A DNA stretch of 64,000 nucleotides from Paractinoplanes ferrugineus (GCF_016862195.1 NZ_BOMM01000022.1:186001-250000); one strand, 5' to 3'. Shown: positions 52,504 through 62,407, numbered from the stretch's first letter. Notes: generated by a model not told the origin, from the letters alone. Translations and numbers: made by a program.

Positions 52504-53423
52504 TGGTTGCCTCCCTTGGCCGGTGCGGTTCCCGGACGGTCGCCCGAGGCCAGCCGCACCCAGATCAGAAACACGCCGGCCACGACGGCGGCCATCCCGG
52601 CCGAGCCGGTCACGAACGCGAACTTGCCGGAGACGAGGTCCGGCGTGACCCGTTCGGACATCGCGACCACGATCAGGCCGAGCACCCCGGCGGCGCCGGC
52701 CACCACGGTCACGACGGCGAGGACACCGAAGCCGACCCGGCTGGGCCGCTCGGCGTCACCCAGGTGACGGACCCGGAACAGGCGGACGACGAACGCCACG
52801 AACGCCGACCAGGCGAGCACCAGCAGCGTCGCGGCGACGGTGTCGCTCGGGCGGTGCCATTCGGCCCAGACGGTCGCGACCGCGATCACCGTGACGTAGC
52901 CGGCGCCGATCATGGCGACCATGCCGCGTACGGCCACCGGCAGCACCAGGATCAGCGCCGCCACCACCGACGCGGCCGCCGTGGTGTGCCCGCTCGGGAA
53001 CGAGTTGGGCATCCCGGTGCCGTCGAGGTCGGGCCGGGGCAGGTGGGTTTTCAGCAGTTGGCAGCTGCCGTTCGCGCCGAGCACCATGAACGCCGCGCCG
53101 ACCGCCAGGTCGACGCGTTTGCGCAGCAGGCCGATGGTGGCGGCGGCCAGGCAGACGGCCACCAGGCTGACCAGCGTGGTGCCGTCGAGGGTGCGGCTGA
53201 GCACCTCCACGATCCGCTCGTGGTGCACGTCGCCGCCGTTCAGCGCGGACGTGTCGACCTGTTGGCCGAGCGTGGTGCGGATGAAGACGCGATAGAGCGC
53301 CGCGACCCCGGCCGCGGCCAGGATCGCGACGGCGAGCGGGGCGAGAACGTACCCGGCGCCGCCGCGTTTGTGGTCGGCGGCGAGGGTGGGCGCCATCTCG
53401 GAGCGGGACGCCAGGGCCGTCAT
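52500..53423 (-). CDS. PAP2-family membrane phosphatase
   Basis: This 307-residue membrane protein has about seven helices. Phosphatase motifs are KTHLPRP, FPSGHTTA and EWHRPSDTVAA, supplying the catalytic histidines. Likely substrates are lipid phosphates such as phosphatidate or undecaprenyl diphosphate. ATG 53423 is chosen because AGGAGG lies eight bases upstream; an earlier frame to 53507 is not supported. It is first of two genes, with the general-stress protein downstream. Confidence 0.9.
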   Translation of the reverse strand: MTALASRSEMAPTLAADHKRGGAGYVLAPLAVAILAAAGVAALYRVFIRTTLGQQVDTSALNGGDVHHERIVEVLSRTLDGTTLVSLVAVCLAAATIGLLRKRVDLAVGAAFMVLGANGSCQLLKTHLPRPDLDGTGMPNSFPSGHTTAAASVVAALILVLPVAVRGMVAMIGAGYVTVIAVATVWAEWHRPSDTVAATLLVLAWSAFVAFVVRLFRVRHLGDAERPSRVGFGVLAVVTVVAGAAGVLGLIVVAMSERVTPDLVSGKFAFVTGSAGMAAVVAGVFLIWVRLASGDRPGTAPAKGGNQ

Positions 53424-53652
53424 CGGTGGGTCCTCCTGCGGCAGCGGTAACGAAGACGGGAAGCCGTTTGCCCAAACCTGGGTGGTTTCAAGCGTGCGGC
53501 CACACAAGTCTCACCCGTTGCCGCGCGTCGCGACAGACCCGGCGAGTGACCTCGGCAACTCAGCCGCAACCGGCATCGCTCTTGGCTCGCAACGGTCCCT
53601 CGCGACCTTCGTGGGACGGAACGGCCGGACCAAGACGAGGGGACTTCTCCAC

Positions 53653-54792
53653 ATGGGCTTGAACACCCGCCGACTGCTCGCCGCACCGCTTCTGGTGCTC
53701 GCGGCCGGTGGTGGTCTGCTGCTGGCGCCGAGTGCCGCCCAGGCCGCCGGGGTGACCGCGACCGTCGACGTGAACTCCGCGCCGCTCAAGATGCGCAAGA
53801 GCCCATCTCTCACCGGTACGGTCGTCGGCACCCTGCGCGACAACCAGAAGGTGACCATCGTGTGCGCCGTGACCGGGCCCGCGGTCCGCGGCTCGGTGCG
53901 CACCTCGACGCAGTGGGACCGGTTGTCCGACGGTGCGTACATCGCGCACGCGTACGTCACCGGCAGCAAGACGATCCCGCGCTGCGTGAGCACCTCGCCG
54001 CAGGCTCAACCCGTAAAAGCGAAGCCGGCGGCGGGCACCTACAAGATCGGCACGGTGCACAGCGCGGACGGCGCGGTGAACGTACGCACCGGGCCGTCGA
54101 CGGCGGCGCCGGTGAAGCGTGCGGTCGGTGACGGCGTCACGGTGCAGGGAGTGTGCGGTGTCGTCGGCTCCAACGTCGTCGGCTCGGTGCGCACCACCAC
54201 GCAGTGGAATCGGCTCACCGACGGCGGTTACATCTCGCACGCCTATGTCGTCACGCCGACGCTGAAGCTGTGCCCGGGCGCGTCGCTCACCCCGCCGAAG
54301 ACCACCCCGGCGATCACGCCCGAGCAGTTCCTGGCCGCCTCGGTCACCGGTGCTCAGCAGGGCTGGCGGGAGTTCGGCGTGCCGGCCTCGGTGACCATCG
54401 CGCAGGCGATCCTCGAGTCCGGGTGGGGCCGGAGCGGCCTGTCGACCGCGGACCGTAACTACTTCGGCATCAAGTGCCAGAGCGGGCGGTTCGGGACGCT
54501 CGCCAGCGGTTGCCACGACTACGTCACCCAGGAGTGCTCGGCCGCCGGGAAGTGCTTCACGACCACGGCGAGTTTCCGGACGTACCCGACGATGGGTCAC
54601 TCGTTCCGCGACCACGGCAACTTCCTGCGCGTGAACAGTCGTTACCAGCCGGCGTTCAGCTACACCAAGGACGCCAACAAGTTCATCTGGAACGTGTGGA
54701 AGGCCGGGTACGCGACCGACCCGAACTACTACATGAAGATCACCGCGCTGATGGCGTCGTACGACCTCTACAAGTACGACGTCTGGAAGTAA
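53653..54792 (+). CDS. secreted SH3-domain peptidoglycan hydrolase (GH73-type)
   Basis: This 379-residue secreted protein has a signal peptide (cut near AQAAG, residue 33). Two bacterial SH3-like repeats (about 35-115 and 130-215) each contain LRxxQKVT-like strands and a TQWxRL(S/T)DGxYIxHAYV motif. A C-terminal glucosaminidase domain (230-379) has ILESGWG with Glu255 as probable acid catalyst, then YFGIKC and a closing YDLYKYDVWK. It should cut N-acetylglucosaminyl bonds in cell-wall glycan. Four cysteines in the catalytic domain may form disulfides. It is followed by a strong terminator. Confidence 0.92.
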   Translation: MGLNTRRLLAAPLLVLAAGGGLLLAPSAAQAAGVTATVDVNSAPLKMRKSPSLTGTVVGTLRDNQKVTIVCAVTGPAVRGSVRTSTQWDRLSDGAYIAHAYVTGSKTIPRCVSTSPQAQPVKAKPAAGTYKIGTVHSADGAVNVRTGPSTAAPVKRAVGDGVTVQGVCGVVGSNVVGSVRTTTQWNRLTDGGYISHAYVVTPTLKLCPGASLTPPKTTPAITPEQFLAASVTGAQQGWREFGVPASVTIAQAILESGWGRSGLSTADRNYFGIKCQSGRFGTLASGCHDYVTQECSAAGKCFTTTASFRTYPTMGHSFRDHGNFLRVNSRYQPAFSYTKDANKFIWNVWKAGYATDPNYYMKITALMASYDLYKYDVWK

Positions 54793-54805
54793 TATCTGTT
54801 GTTTT

Positions 54806-54841
54806 GCCCCCGTCGGCCGATCCAGCCGACGGGGGCGTTTT
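54806..54841 (+). terminator. intrinsic terminator with T-run
   Basis: GCCCCCGTCGGC (54806-54817) pairs perfectly with GCCGACGGGGGC (54825-54836) around a seven-base loop and is followed by GTTTTG. It lies 13 bases after the hydrolase stop codon. Confidence 0.9.
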
Positions 54842-54860
54842 GCGTATTACGCTCACTTTG

Positions 54861-57140
54861 GTGAGACGATGGCTGTCCGGACCGGTACTCGCCGTCGTCG
54901 TGACCCTCGTGGGCCTGATCGCCACCGGCCTGACCGTCGCCGGCCTGCGCGCCGCCCAGCGGGCGAGCGCTGAACGGGTCATGGACCAGCGGGCCGCGAT
55001 GGCGAAGGCGGCCGTGCTCGCCGAGACCGACCGCTACCGCTCGCTGCTCGCGGCGACCGCCGGCGGCCTGACCACCGACTCCGCGATGACCTGGGAGGAC
55101 TTCGACGCGGCGACCGCGACGCTGGACGGCGCCGGCCTCAAGGGCGTGGCCAGCGTCGCGTACGTCGTGCCGGCCACCGACGCGCAGGTCCCCGCCGTGC
55201 GGAAGTTGTGGCGGGCCCGCGGCTCCGACGGTCTCGTGCTGCGGCCGGTCGCCGGTGCCGCCGAGCACTACTTCACGATCTTCACCCGCGGGTTGCGCGA
55301 CGACGGGTCGGCCGCCGGGCTCGACCTGGCCGGGGCCGCCGAGCCGGCCGAGGCACTCGTCGACGCCCGCCGGATGAGCACGGTCACCGTCTCCGACACG
55401 TACGTCCTGCTCCGTGACCGCCATCTGCCCGCCGACCGGCAGCAGCACTCGTTCGTCTTCGCCGCGCCGATCTGGCCGCGCACCGCCGACCCGGCGTTCC
55501 GTGGCTGGCTCGTCCTCGGCCTGCGTGGCCAGGACTTCCTCAGCGGCGTGCTGTCCACCGTCAGCCAGGGCCAGCTCGACGGGGAGCTGCTCGCCAGCAA
55601 CGACGACGGCAGCCGGCCCGCGGTCGCCCGCTACTCCGTGCCCGGCCGTCCCGACCTGGAACGGCAGAGCCTGCTCGAGGTGGCCACCGACGAGTGGACC
55701 CTGATCGTCCGGGCCGACTCCCGCAACCTGCCCGGCGCGCGCAGCAGCCTGCCGACGACCGTGCTGCTGGGCGGCATCCTGCTCACGCTGGTGGTGGCCG
55801 GCCTCGTGCACGTGCTGGCCACCGCCCGCGCCCGGGCCCTCGCCCGGGTCCGGACGGCCACCGCCGAGCTGCGCCGCCAGGCCGGGCTGCTCGGCGCCGT
55901 GATGACGAGCATCGGCGACGGCGTCGGCGTGATCGACGAGAACGGCGAGTTCCTGCTGCACAACCCGGCCGCCCGAAAACTGCTCGGCGTCCCGGAGGAA
56001 CCCGGTGACCCGGGCGACTGGCAGCAGCACTACGGGCTCTACCGGCCGGACGGGCGGACGCCGTTCCCGCAGGACGAGCTGCCGCTGATCCGGGCCCTGG
56101 CCGGGGAGAGCAGCGACGGGGTCGAGTTGTTGGTGCGTAACCCCGGCCGGCCCGAGGGCATCCTGCTCAGCGTGGACGGGCGGCCGCTCGACCCCAGCGC
56201 GGGGCAGCGCGGCGCGGTCGCGGTCTTCCACGACATCACCGAACTGCGGCGCTACGAGAACGACCTGGCGGTGTTCGCCGGGGTGGTCGCGCACGACCTC
56301 AAGGCGCCGCTCGCCCGGATTCGCGGGCACTGCGAGGCGGTGGCGGAGTCGCTTGCCGACGGGGACGGCGATCCGCAGGAGTGGCTCACCCGGGCGGTGC
56401 TGGCGGTCGACCGGATGGGCGCCATGATCGACACCCTGCTGGCCTACACCACGGCTCGCGACGCACCGCTCGCCTGCGTCCCGGTCGACCTCGCCGACCT
56501 GGTGCGCGACGTGGTCCAGGACCGCGTCGGGCATCTGCCCGCGGGGGAGCGGCCGGACGTACTGATCGCCGGCCTGCCGATGGTCGCGGCCGACCCGGCG
56601 CTGTTGCGGCATGTTCTCGACAACCTGATCGGCAACGCCCTCAAGTACGTGCGGCGGGGCGCCGCCGCCCGGGTCGAGATCACCGCCTCACCCGCATCCG
56701 CGGGCTGGACGCGGGTGACGATCGCGGATCGGGGCATCGGCATCCCGGACGCCGACAAGCCCGCCGTGTTCGAACGGTTCCACCGGGCCCACGCCGGCGC
56801 CGGCTATGCCGGCACCGGGCTGGGCCTGGCCATCTGCAAGCGCATCGTGGAGCGCCACGGTGGGGAGATCGGCGTCGCCGACAACCCCGGCGGAGGTACG
56901 CGCTTCCACTTCACCCTCGCCTTGGAGGAGTACGCCATGAAACTCAAGAAGTCACCGGTGGAAGACGACGACCAGACGCGCGCGCGACTGGAGCGGGCGC
57001 TCGCCGAGCGGGCCGCCATGGAGCGCACCGCCCTGCCCGGTCTCAGCGCGCTGCCGTCCGCGGCTCCGTCGGCCGGCGATCCGGCCGGCACCCGGTTGCG
57101 CTCGCCCGTGCCGCACCACCACACCGAGGAACCTGAATAG
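54861..57140 (+). CDS. CHASE/PAS-domain sensor histidine kinase
   Basis: This 759-residue membrane kinase starts at GTG 54861. One helix spans residues 7-30, a CHASE-type external sensor spans about 35-290, and a second helix spans 295-318. A PAS domain (SIGDGVGVIDENGEFLLHNPAARKLLG) precedes the phosphoacceptor VVAHDLKAPLARIRGH with His478. The ATPase domain has NLIGNALKYV, DRGIGIPD and GTGLGLAICKRIV. After the normal end of the ATPase domain (TRFHFTLALEEYA) a 67-residue extension begins at an internal ATG with its own perfect ribosome site. No response regulator is adjacent. Confidence 0.92.
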   Translation: MRRWLSGPVLAVVVTLVGLIATGLTVAGLRAAQRASAERVMDQRAAMAKAAVLAETDRYRSLLAATAGGLTTDSAMTWEDFDAATATLDGAGLKGVASVAYVVPATDAQVPAVRKLWRARGSDGLVLRPVAGAAEHYFTIFTRGLRDDGSAAGLDLAGAAEPAEALVDARRMSTVTVSDTYVLLRDRHLPADRQQHSFVFAAPIWPRTADPAFRGWLVLGLRGQDFLSGVLSTVSQGQLDGELLASNDDGSRPAVARYSVPGRPDLERQSLLEVATDEWTLIVRADSRNLPGARSSLPTTVLLGGILLTLVVAGLVHVLATARARALARVRTATAELRRQAGLLGAVMTSIGDGVGVIDENGEFLLHNPAARKLLGVPEEPGDPGDWQQHYGLYRPDGRTPFPQDELPLIRALAGESSDGVELLVRNPGRPEGILLSVDGRPLDPSAGQRGAVAVFHDITELRRYENDLAVFAGVVAHDLKAPLARIRGHCEAVAESLADGDGDPQEWLTRAVLAVDRMGAMIDTLLAYTTARDAPLACVPVDLADLVRDVVQDRVGHLPAGERPDVLIAGLPMVAADPALLRHVLDNLIGNALKYVRRGAAARVEITASPASAGWTRVTIADRGIGIPDADKPAVFERFHRAHAGAGYAGTGLGLAICKRIVERHGGEIGVADNPGGGTRFHFTLALEEYAMKLKKSPVEDDDQTRARLERALAERAAMERTALPGLSALPSAAPSAGDPAGTRLRSPVPHHHTEEPE
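56924..56939 (+). promoter_or_regulatory. internal ribosome binding site and in-frame ATG
   Basis: GGAGGAG (56924-56930) lies six bases before ATG 56937, which is codon 693 of the kinase frame. Initiation here would give a separate 67-residue charged protein beginning MKLKKSPVEDDD and ending at 57140. The kinase domain is complete just before this point. Confidence 0.5.
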
Positions 57141-57169
57141 TCCGCATCCGGGAGGGCAAGGATGACGGT

Positions 57170-57964
57170 ATGAGCATTCCAGCCCTCCCGCTGCCCGAGG
57201 CGGCCGACGGCAGCGCCGTCGAGATGCCGCTCCTCGGCTTCGGCACCTGGCAGATCCGCGGCGAGTCGGCCTACCGGGCGGTGCGCACCGCCCTCGACGC
57301 CGGTTACCGCCACCTCGACACCGCCACCATGTACGGCAACGAGGACGAGGTCGGCCGGGCCGTCGCCGATTCCGGGGTGCCTCGTGACCAGGTCTTCATC
57401 ACCACCAAGCTGCCGCCCGACCACGCCGGCCGCGAGGACGCCACGCTCACCGAGAGCCTGCGGGCGCTGCGGGTCGACGCGGTCGATCTGTGGCTGATCC
57501 ACTGGCCGCCGTCGCGGGGCCGGTCGGCCGCGGTGTGGGACCGGTTCGTGGCGCTCCGCGAGAAAGGGCTGGCGCGGGCGATCGGCGTGTCCAACTATGA
57601 CGTCGCCGACATCTCGGAGCTGTCGTCCTCGGCCGGGGTGACGCCGGCGGTCAACCAGATCAGGTTCGGCCCGACGCTGTGGGACGCCGGTCTCGTGCGG
57701 GCCCACCGTGACCTCGGTGTCGTGGTCGAAGGCTATTCGCCGTTCAAGACCACCGACCTCGGCGATCCGGCGCTGACCGGGATCGCCGAGGCGCACGGCG
57801 TGGACGCGGCCCGGGTCGTGCTGCGCTGGCACGTGCAGCACGAGGTCGTGGTGATCCCGAAGTCGTCCTCGGCCGAGCGCATCGCCACCAACTTCGACAT
57901 CGGCGGCTTCGCGCTCACGCCGGATGAGATGGCGGCGGTCGACGCGCTCGCCCAGCGGCATTAA
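57170..57964 (+). CDS. aldo/keto reductase
   Basis: This 264-residue NADPH-dependent oxidoreductase of the AKR5-like (2,5-diketo-gluconate reductase) group has the catalytic tetrad Asp50, Tyr55 (DTATMYGNE), Lys80 (TTKLP) and His111 (LIHWP). The C-terminal IPKSSSAERIATNF binds the NADPH 2'-phosphate. It would reduce aldehydes or ketones in the cytosol; the physiological substrate is unknown. AAGGA lies upstream of ATG 57170. It is probably independent of the kinase gene 29 bases before. Confidence 0.93.
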   Translation: MSIPALPLPEAADGSAVEMPLLGFGTWQIRGESAYRAVRTALDAGYRHLDTATMYGNEDEVGRAVADSGVPRDQVFITTKLPPDHAGREDATLTESLRALRVDAVDLWLIHWPPSRGRSAAVWDRFVALREKGLARAIGVSNYDVADISELSSSAGVTPAVNQIRFGPTLWDAGLVRAHRDLGVVVEGYSPFKTTDLGDPALTGIAEAHGVDAARVVLRWHVQHEVVVIPKSSSAERIATNFDIGGFALTPDEMAAVDALAQRH

Positions 57965-57992
57965 TCACCAGGCGTTTCCGGCCCGTTCCGCC

Positions 57993-57998
57993 TATTCT
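57993..57998 (+). promoter_or_regulatory. -10 hexamer TATTCT for hrpA
   Basis: TATTCT ends nine bases before the hrpA ATG. There is no Shine-Dalgarno sequence at a usable distance, so a leaderless or nearly leaderless message is likely. Confidence 0.35.
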
Positions 57999-58007
57999 TG
58001 CTCCGCC

Positions 58008-61000
58008 ATGTCGATAACACCCGCCTCGCTCCGCGCGCAGCTCGCCGAACTACTTCCCCGGGACGCCCGGCGGCTCCAGCGCCGGCTGGACGGCACCCGC
58101 CGGATCCGCGACGACGCGGCGCGGGCCACCGCGCTGGCCGAGATCGAGACCGAGGCGGCCACCGCGCGCGGCCGTCTCGAGTCCCGGCTCGCCGCCGTCC
58201 CGAAGCTCACCTATCCCGAGTCGCTGCCGGTCAGCCAGCGTAAGGACGACATCCTCGCGGCGATCCGCGACCACCAGGTGGTCGTGGTGGCGGGTGAGAC
58301 CGGCTCCGGCAAGACGACCCAGATCCCCAAGATCTGCATGGAGCTCGGGCGGGGTGTCCGCGGTCAGATCGGGCACACCCAGCCGCGGCGGATCGCGGCC
58401 CGCACGGTGGCCGAGCGCATCGCCGAGGAGCTCGACCGGCCGCTCGGCACCACCATCGGCTACAAGGTGCGCTTCACCGACCAGGTGAGCGACGACACCA
58501 TGGTCAAGGTCATGACGGACGGCATCCTGCTCGCCGAGATCCAGACCGACCGCATGCTGTACCGCTACGACACGCTGATCATCGACGAGGCCCACGAGCG
58601 CAGCCTCAACATCGACTTCATCCTCGGTTACCTTCGCGAGCTGCTGCCGCGCCGCCCCGACCTCAAGGTGATCATCACCTCGGCGACCATCGAGACGGCC
58701 CGGTTCGCCGCGCATTTCGAGACGCCGGCCGGCCCGGCGCCGGTCATCGAGGTCTCCGGCCGGACCTTCCCGGTCGAGACCCGGTACCGGCCGCTCGTGA
58801 CGACCGATACCGAGGACTCCACCGAGGAACCGATGGATCAGGTCGACGGCATCGCCGAGGCGGTCGACGAGCTCGGCCGCGAGGGCGACGGCGACATCCT
58901 GGTGTTCCTCTCCGGTGAGCGGGAGATCCGCGACACCGCCGACGCGCTGGCCAAGCGCAACCTGCGCAACACCGACATCGTGCCGCTCTACGGCCGGCTC
59001 TCCGCCGCCGAGCAGCACCGGGTGTTCGAGCGGCACTCCCAGCGCCGCGTCGTGCTCGCCACCAACGTCGCCGAGACCTCGCTGACTGTCCCCGGCATCC
59101 GCTACGTCATCGACCCCGGCACCGCCCGCATCAGCCGCTACTCCAGCCGGCTCAAGGTGCAGCGGCTGCCGATCGAGCCGGTCTCGCAGGCCAGCGCCAA
59201 CCAGCGCAAGGGCCGCTGCGGCCGGGTCGCCGACGGCATCTGCATCCGGCTCTACTCGGCCGAGGACTTCGAGAGCCGGCCCGAGTTCACCGAACCGGAG
59301 ATCCTGCGCACCAACCTCGCCTCGGTGATCCTGCAGATGACCAATCTCGGACTCGGCGATCTCGCCAAGTTCCCCTTCATCGACCCGCCGGACCGCCGCA
59401 ACATCACCGACGGCGTGAAACTGCTCGAAGAGCTGGGCGCCCTGGACGACCGCAAACTCACCCCGCTCGGACGTCAGCTCGCCCAGCTGCCGGTCGACCC
59501 GCGGCTGGCCCGCATGGTGATGGAGGCCGACAAGCAGGAGTGCGTCGCCGAGGTCATGGTGATCGCGGCCGCCCTGTCCATCCAGGACCCCCGCGAGCGC
59601 CCCACCGAGAAGCAGCAGCAGGCCGACGAGAAGCACGCCCGGTTCACCGACAAGGAATCGGACTTCTTCAGCTACCTCAACCTGTGGCGCTATCTCCGGG
59701 AAAAGCAGCAGGAACTGTCCGGCAACCAGTTCCGCCGGCTGTGCCGCGCCGAATTCCTCAACTACCTCCGGGTGCGCGAGTGGCAAGACGTCTACGCGCA
59801 GCTGCGGCAGGTCGCCCGTACCCTCGGATTGTCCTTGACCGAGGACCGGGAGGACGTCGCCGAGGGTGCCCACGTGCACACCGCGCTGCTCTCCGGCCTG
59901 CTGAGCCACATCGGTCTGAAAGAGGGCGACAAACGCGAATACCTCGGTGCGCGCGGCGCCAAGTTCGCCATCTTCCCGGGGTCGGCGCTGTTCAAGAAGC
60001 AGCCGCGCTGGGTGATGTCGGCCGAGCTGGTCGAGACGAGCCGGCTGTGGGGCCGGGTCAACGCCCGCATCGAGCCGGAATGGGCCGAGAAATTGGCGCC
60101 CCATCTGGTCAAGCACAGCTACAGCGAGCCGCACTGGGAGAAGAAACAGGGCGCGGTGATGGCCTTCGAGAAGGTCACGCTCTACGGCCTGCCGATCGTG
60201 CCGCGGCGGCGGGTGCTCTATTCCAAGGTCGACCCGGTGCTGTGCCGGGAGTTGTTCATCCGGCACGCGCTCGTCGAAGGTGACTGGGACACCCACCACA
60301 AGTTCTTCGCCGACAACGTCAAGCTGCTCGAACGCATCGAGGAGATCGAGAACCGGGCTCGCCGCCGGGACATCGCGGTCGACGACGAGACGGTCTACGC
60401 GCTCTACGACGCCCGCATTCCGGCCGACGTCGTCTCCGCGCGGCATTTCGACTCGTGGTGGAAGAAAGCCCGGCGCGACGATCCCGAGCTGCTCACCTTC
60501 ACCCGGGAAATGCTCGTCAACGCGGGCCGCGACACGATCGACCCCAACGCTTTCCCGGACGCCTGGCTCGCGGGCGGGGTGCGACTGCCGCTCACCTATT
60601 CGTTCGAGCCCGACTCGGCCGCCGACGGCGTCACCGTCACGGTGCCGCTGACGCTGCTGAACAAGCTCGACGCCGACGACTTCGGCTGGTCGGTGCCGGG
60701 GTTCCGCAAAGACGTCGTCATCTCGCTCATCCGGGCCCTGCCGAAGGCGCTGCGCACCAACTTCGTGCCGGTTCCGGACTGGGCCGAGGCCGTGCTCGAT
60801 CGCATTCCGGCCCGGCGCGGCTCCCTTCCCGACGCGATCGGCAACGAGCTGCGCCGACTGTCCGGGACGGTTGTCCCGGCCGACGCGTGGCGCCCCGATC
60901 AGGTGCCGGCCCACCTGCGGATGAATTTCCGGATCGTCGACGAGAACGACAAGGTGGTGGGGTCGGACCGCGATCTCGAGGTGCTGCGCCGCAGCCTCGC

Positions 61001-61901
61001 GCCGGCCGTGCGGAAGACCATTTCCGCGGCGGCCGGCAACATCGAACGGCGGGGCATCACCACCAACGACTTCGGCGCGCTGCCGCGCCGCCTCCAGCAG
61101 ATCCGCGGCGGGTACGAGGTGAGCGTCTATCCGGCGCTCGTCGACGAGGGCGACTCGGTGGCCGTACGCGTATTCGAGACCGAACCCGACCAGCACCTGG
61201 CGATGATCGCCGGCACCCGGAAGTTGCTCCTCCTGACGCTTCCGCCGGCCGCTCGCTATCTGCAGGGGCGCCTCGACAACCGGGCCAAGCTCGAACTGTC
61301 ACGCGGGAATCCGTACCGTTCCATCGCCGATCTTCTCGATGACTGCGCCGGTGCGGCGGTGGACAGACTGGTGGCCGATGCCGGCGGTCCGGCCTGGTCG
61401 TCGCCCGCTTTCGCGACCTTGCGCGAGGCCGTCCGGGAAGACCTGGTCGACGCCGTCGCCAATGTGGTGACTCAGGTGCAGGCGGTGCTCGCCACCACCT
61501 ACGAGGTCTCGCAGCGGCTGGCCAGCACCCGCAATCCGGCCATGGTGGCGGCGATGGCCGACATCCGGCAGCAGCTCAAGGCGCTGGTCCATCCCGGTTT
61601 CGTGACCGCCACCGGCTGGCGGCAACTGCATCACCTGCCCCGCTATCTGCGCGGAATCAACTACCGGCTCGACCGGCTCGGCACCAATCTCGCCCGCGAC
61701 CGTCAGCTGATGGCCCGGATCCACGAGATCGAGGCGGAATATCGCGAGCTCAAGGCCGAGTTGCCGCCGTCCGAGGAGATGACCGCGGTGCGCTGGATGA
61801 TCGAGGAGTTGCGGATCAACTTCTTCGCGCAGGCCCTCGGCACGGCCTATCCAATTTCGGACAAACGGGTGTTCAAGGCGATGGACCAGCTCCCCGCGTA
61901 G
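58008..61901 (+). CDS. hrpA: ATP-dependent RNA helicase HrpA
   Basis: This 1297-residue DEAH-box helicase has Walker A GETGSGKT from residue 97, motif Ia TQPRRIAA, DEAH at 193-196, SAT (motif III), TNVAETSLTVPGI (motif V) and QRKGRCGR (motif VI). Winged-helix, ratchet and OB-like domains, and the long C-terminal DUF3418 region, follow; the length matches HrpA of about 1300 residues. HrpA acts on RNA and rescues stalled ribosomes in E. coli. It is a single gene with its own promoter. Confidence 0.96.
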   Translation: MSITPASLRAQLAELLPRDARRLQRRLDGTRRIRDDAARATALAEIETEAATARGRLESRLAAVPKLTYPESLPVSQRKDDILAAIRDHQVVVVAGETGSGKTTQIPKICMELGRGVRGQIGHTQPRRIAARTVAERIAEELDRPLGTTIGYKVRFTDQVSDDTMVKVMTDGILLAEIQTDRMLYRYDTLIIDEAHERSLNIDFILGYLRELLPRRPDLKVIITSATIETARFAAHFETPAGPAPVIEVSGRTFPVETRYRPLVTTDTEDSTEEPMDQVDGIAEAVDELGREGDGDILVFLSGEREIRDTADALAKRNLRNTDIVPLYGRLSAAEQHRVFERHSQRRVVLATNVAETSLTVPGIRYVIDPGTARISRYSSRLKVQRLPIEPVSQASANQRKGRCGRVADGICIRLYSAEDFESRPEFTEPEILRTNLASVILQMTNLGLGDLAKFPFIDPPDRRNITDGVKLLEELGALDDRKLTPLGRQLAQLPVDPRLARMVMEADKQECVAEVMVIAAALSIQDPRERPTEKQQQADEKHARFTDKESDFFSYLNLWRYLREKQQELSGNQFRRLCRAEFLNYLRVREWQDVYAQLRQVARTLGLSLTEDREDVAEGAHVHTALLSGLLSHIGLKEGDKREYLGARGAKFAIFPGSALFKKQPRWVMSAELVETSRLWGRVNARIEPEWAEKLAPHLVKHSYSEPHWEKKQGAVMAFEKVTLYGLPIVPRRRVLYSKVDPVLCRELFIRHALVEGDWDTHHKFFADNVKLLERIEEIENRARRRDIAVDDETVYALYDARIPADVVSARHFDSWWKKARRDDPELLTFTREMLVNAGRDTIDPNAFPDAWLAGGVRLPLTYSFEPDSAADGVTVTVPLTLLNKLDADDFGWSVPGFRKDVVISLIRALPKALRTNFVPVPDWAEAVLDRIPARRGSLPDAIGNELRRLSGTVVPADAWRPDQVPAHLRMNFRIVDENDKVVGSDRDLEVLRRSLAPAVRKTISAAAGNIERRGITTNDFGALPRRLQQIRGGYEVSVYPALVDEGDSVAVRVFETEPDQHLAMIAGTRKLLLLTLPPAARYLQGRLDNRAKLELSRGNPYRSIADLLDDCAGAAVDRLVADAGGPAWSSPAFATLREAVREDLVDAVANVVTQVQAVLATTYEVSQRLASTRNPAMVAAMADIRQQLKALVHPGFVTATGWRQLHHLPRYLRGINYRLDRLGTNLARDRQLMARIHEIEAEYRELKAELPPSEEMTAVRWMIEELRINFFAQALGTAYPISDKRVFKAMDQLPA

Positions 61902-61963
61902 CGGCCTCGTAGACGCTCGGGTGCCGTTGGGTTACCCCCCTTCTGCTGGGGGTCGGGAGGCCA

Positions 61964-61969
61964 TAGCGT
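61964..61969 (+). promoter_or_regulatory. -10 hexamer TAGCGT
   Basis: TAGCGT ends seven bases before the ATG at 61977. An upstream hairpin (ACCCCC at 61934, GGGGGT at 61948) may terminate hrpA. The small gene is likely leaderless. Confidence 0.4.
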
Positions 61970-61976
61970 CTTCCGC

Positions 61977-62369
61977 ATGACGAACGAATTCCTCGCCTTC
62001 GCCCCGATTTCCACCGCCGCGGACATGCCGGTTGCCGACCCGGCCGCCGCGCTGCTGGACGAGATGATGGCGCGGCTTGGCGTCGACGGCCTCAGTGCCG
62101 CGATTGCCGACCCGGGCCTGCTCGCCCTGGTCGACCAGCACGCCGCCGCCGTTCGTGACGCCCTGCTCGACGCCGATCGCGACGCCGACGCGGCCGGCCT
62201 GGCCGCCTACGCCACGTCGATCGTCGCCGCCGCCCGCCGGGGTGGCCGCGCCGTTCCGGCCATCGGCGAGGCGCCGGTGCGACCCGCCGATTGGATGGCC
62301 GCCGAGTGGTACCTGCTGCGGCTGCTGGGCGTCTGCGCGCTGGCCGAGGCGCTGGACGTTCTTCCCTGA
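61977..62369 (+). CDS. small Ala-rich hypothetical protein
   Basis: This 130-residue, mostly helical protein contains AAALLDEMMARLGVDGLSAAIADPGLLALVDQHAAAVRDALL and a C-terminal DWMAAEWYLLRLLGVCALA. The latter resembles small DUF6401-type actinobacterial proteins, a resemblance I cannot confirm. It has no signal peptide. Function is unknown. Confidence 0.7.
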   Translation: MTNEFLAFAPISTAADMPVADPAAALLDEMMARLGVDGLSAAIADPGLLALVDQHAAAVRDALLDADRDADAAGLAAYATSIVAAARRGGRAVPAIGEAPVRPADWMAAEWYLLRLLGVCALAEALDVLP

Positions 62370-62407
62370 ACTTCGTAACAAAAAGGGCGAAAAGCGGTTT
62401 TCTAAGT

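Noticed and set aside
53424..53652. Possible riboswitch upstream of the cell-wall hydrolase (c-di-AMP type is common there in actinobacteria)
   Set aside because: I could not find the conserved ydaO/c-di-AMP core or a c-di-GMP motif in this 229-base region.
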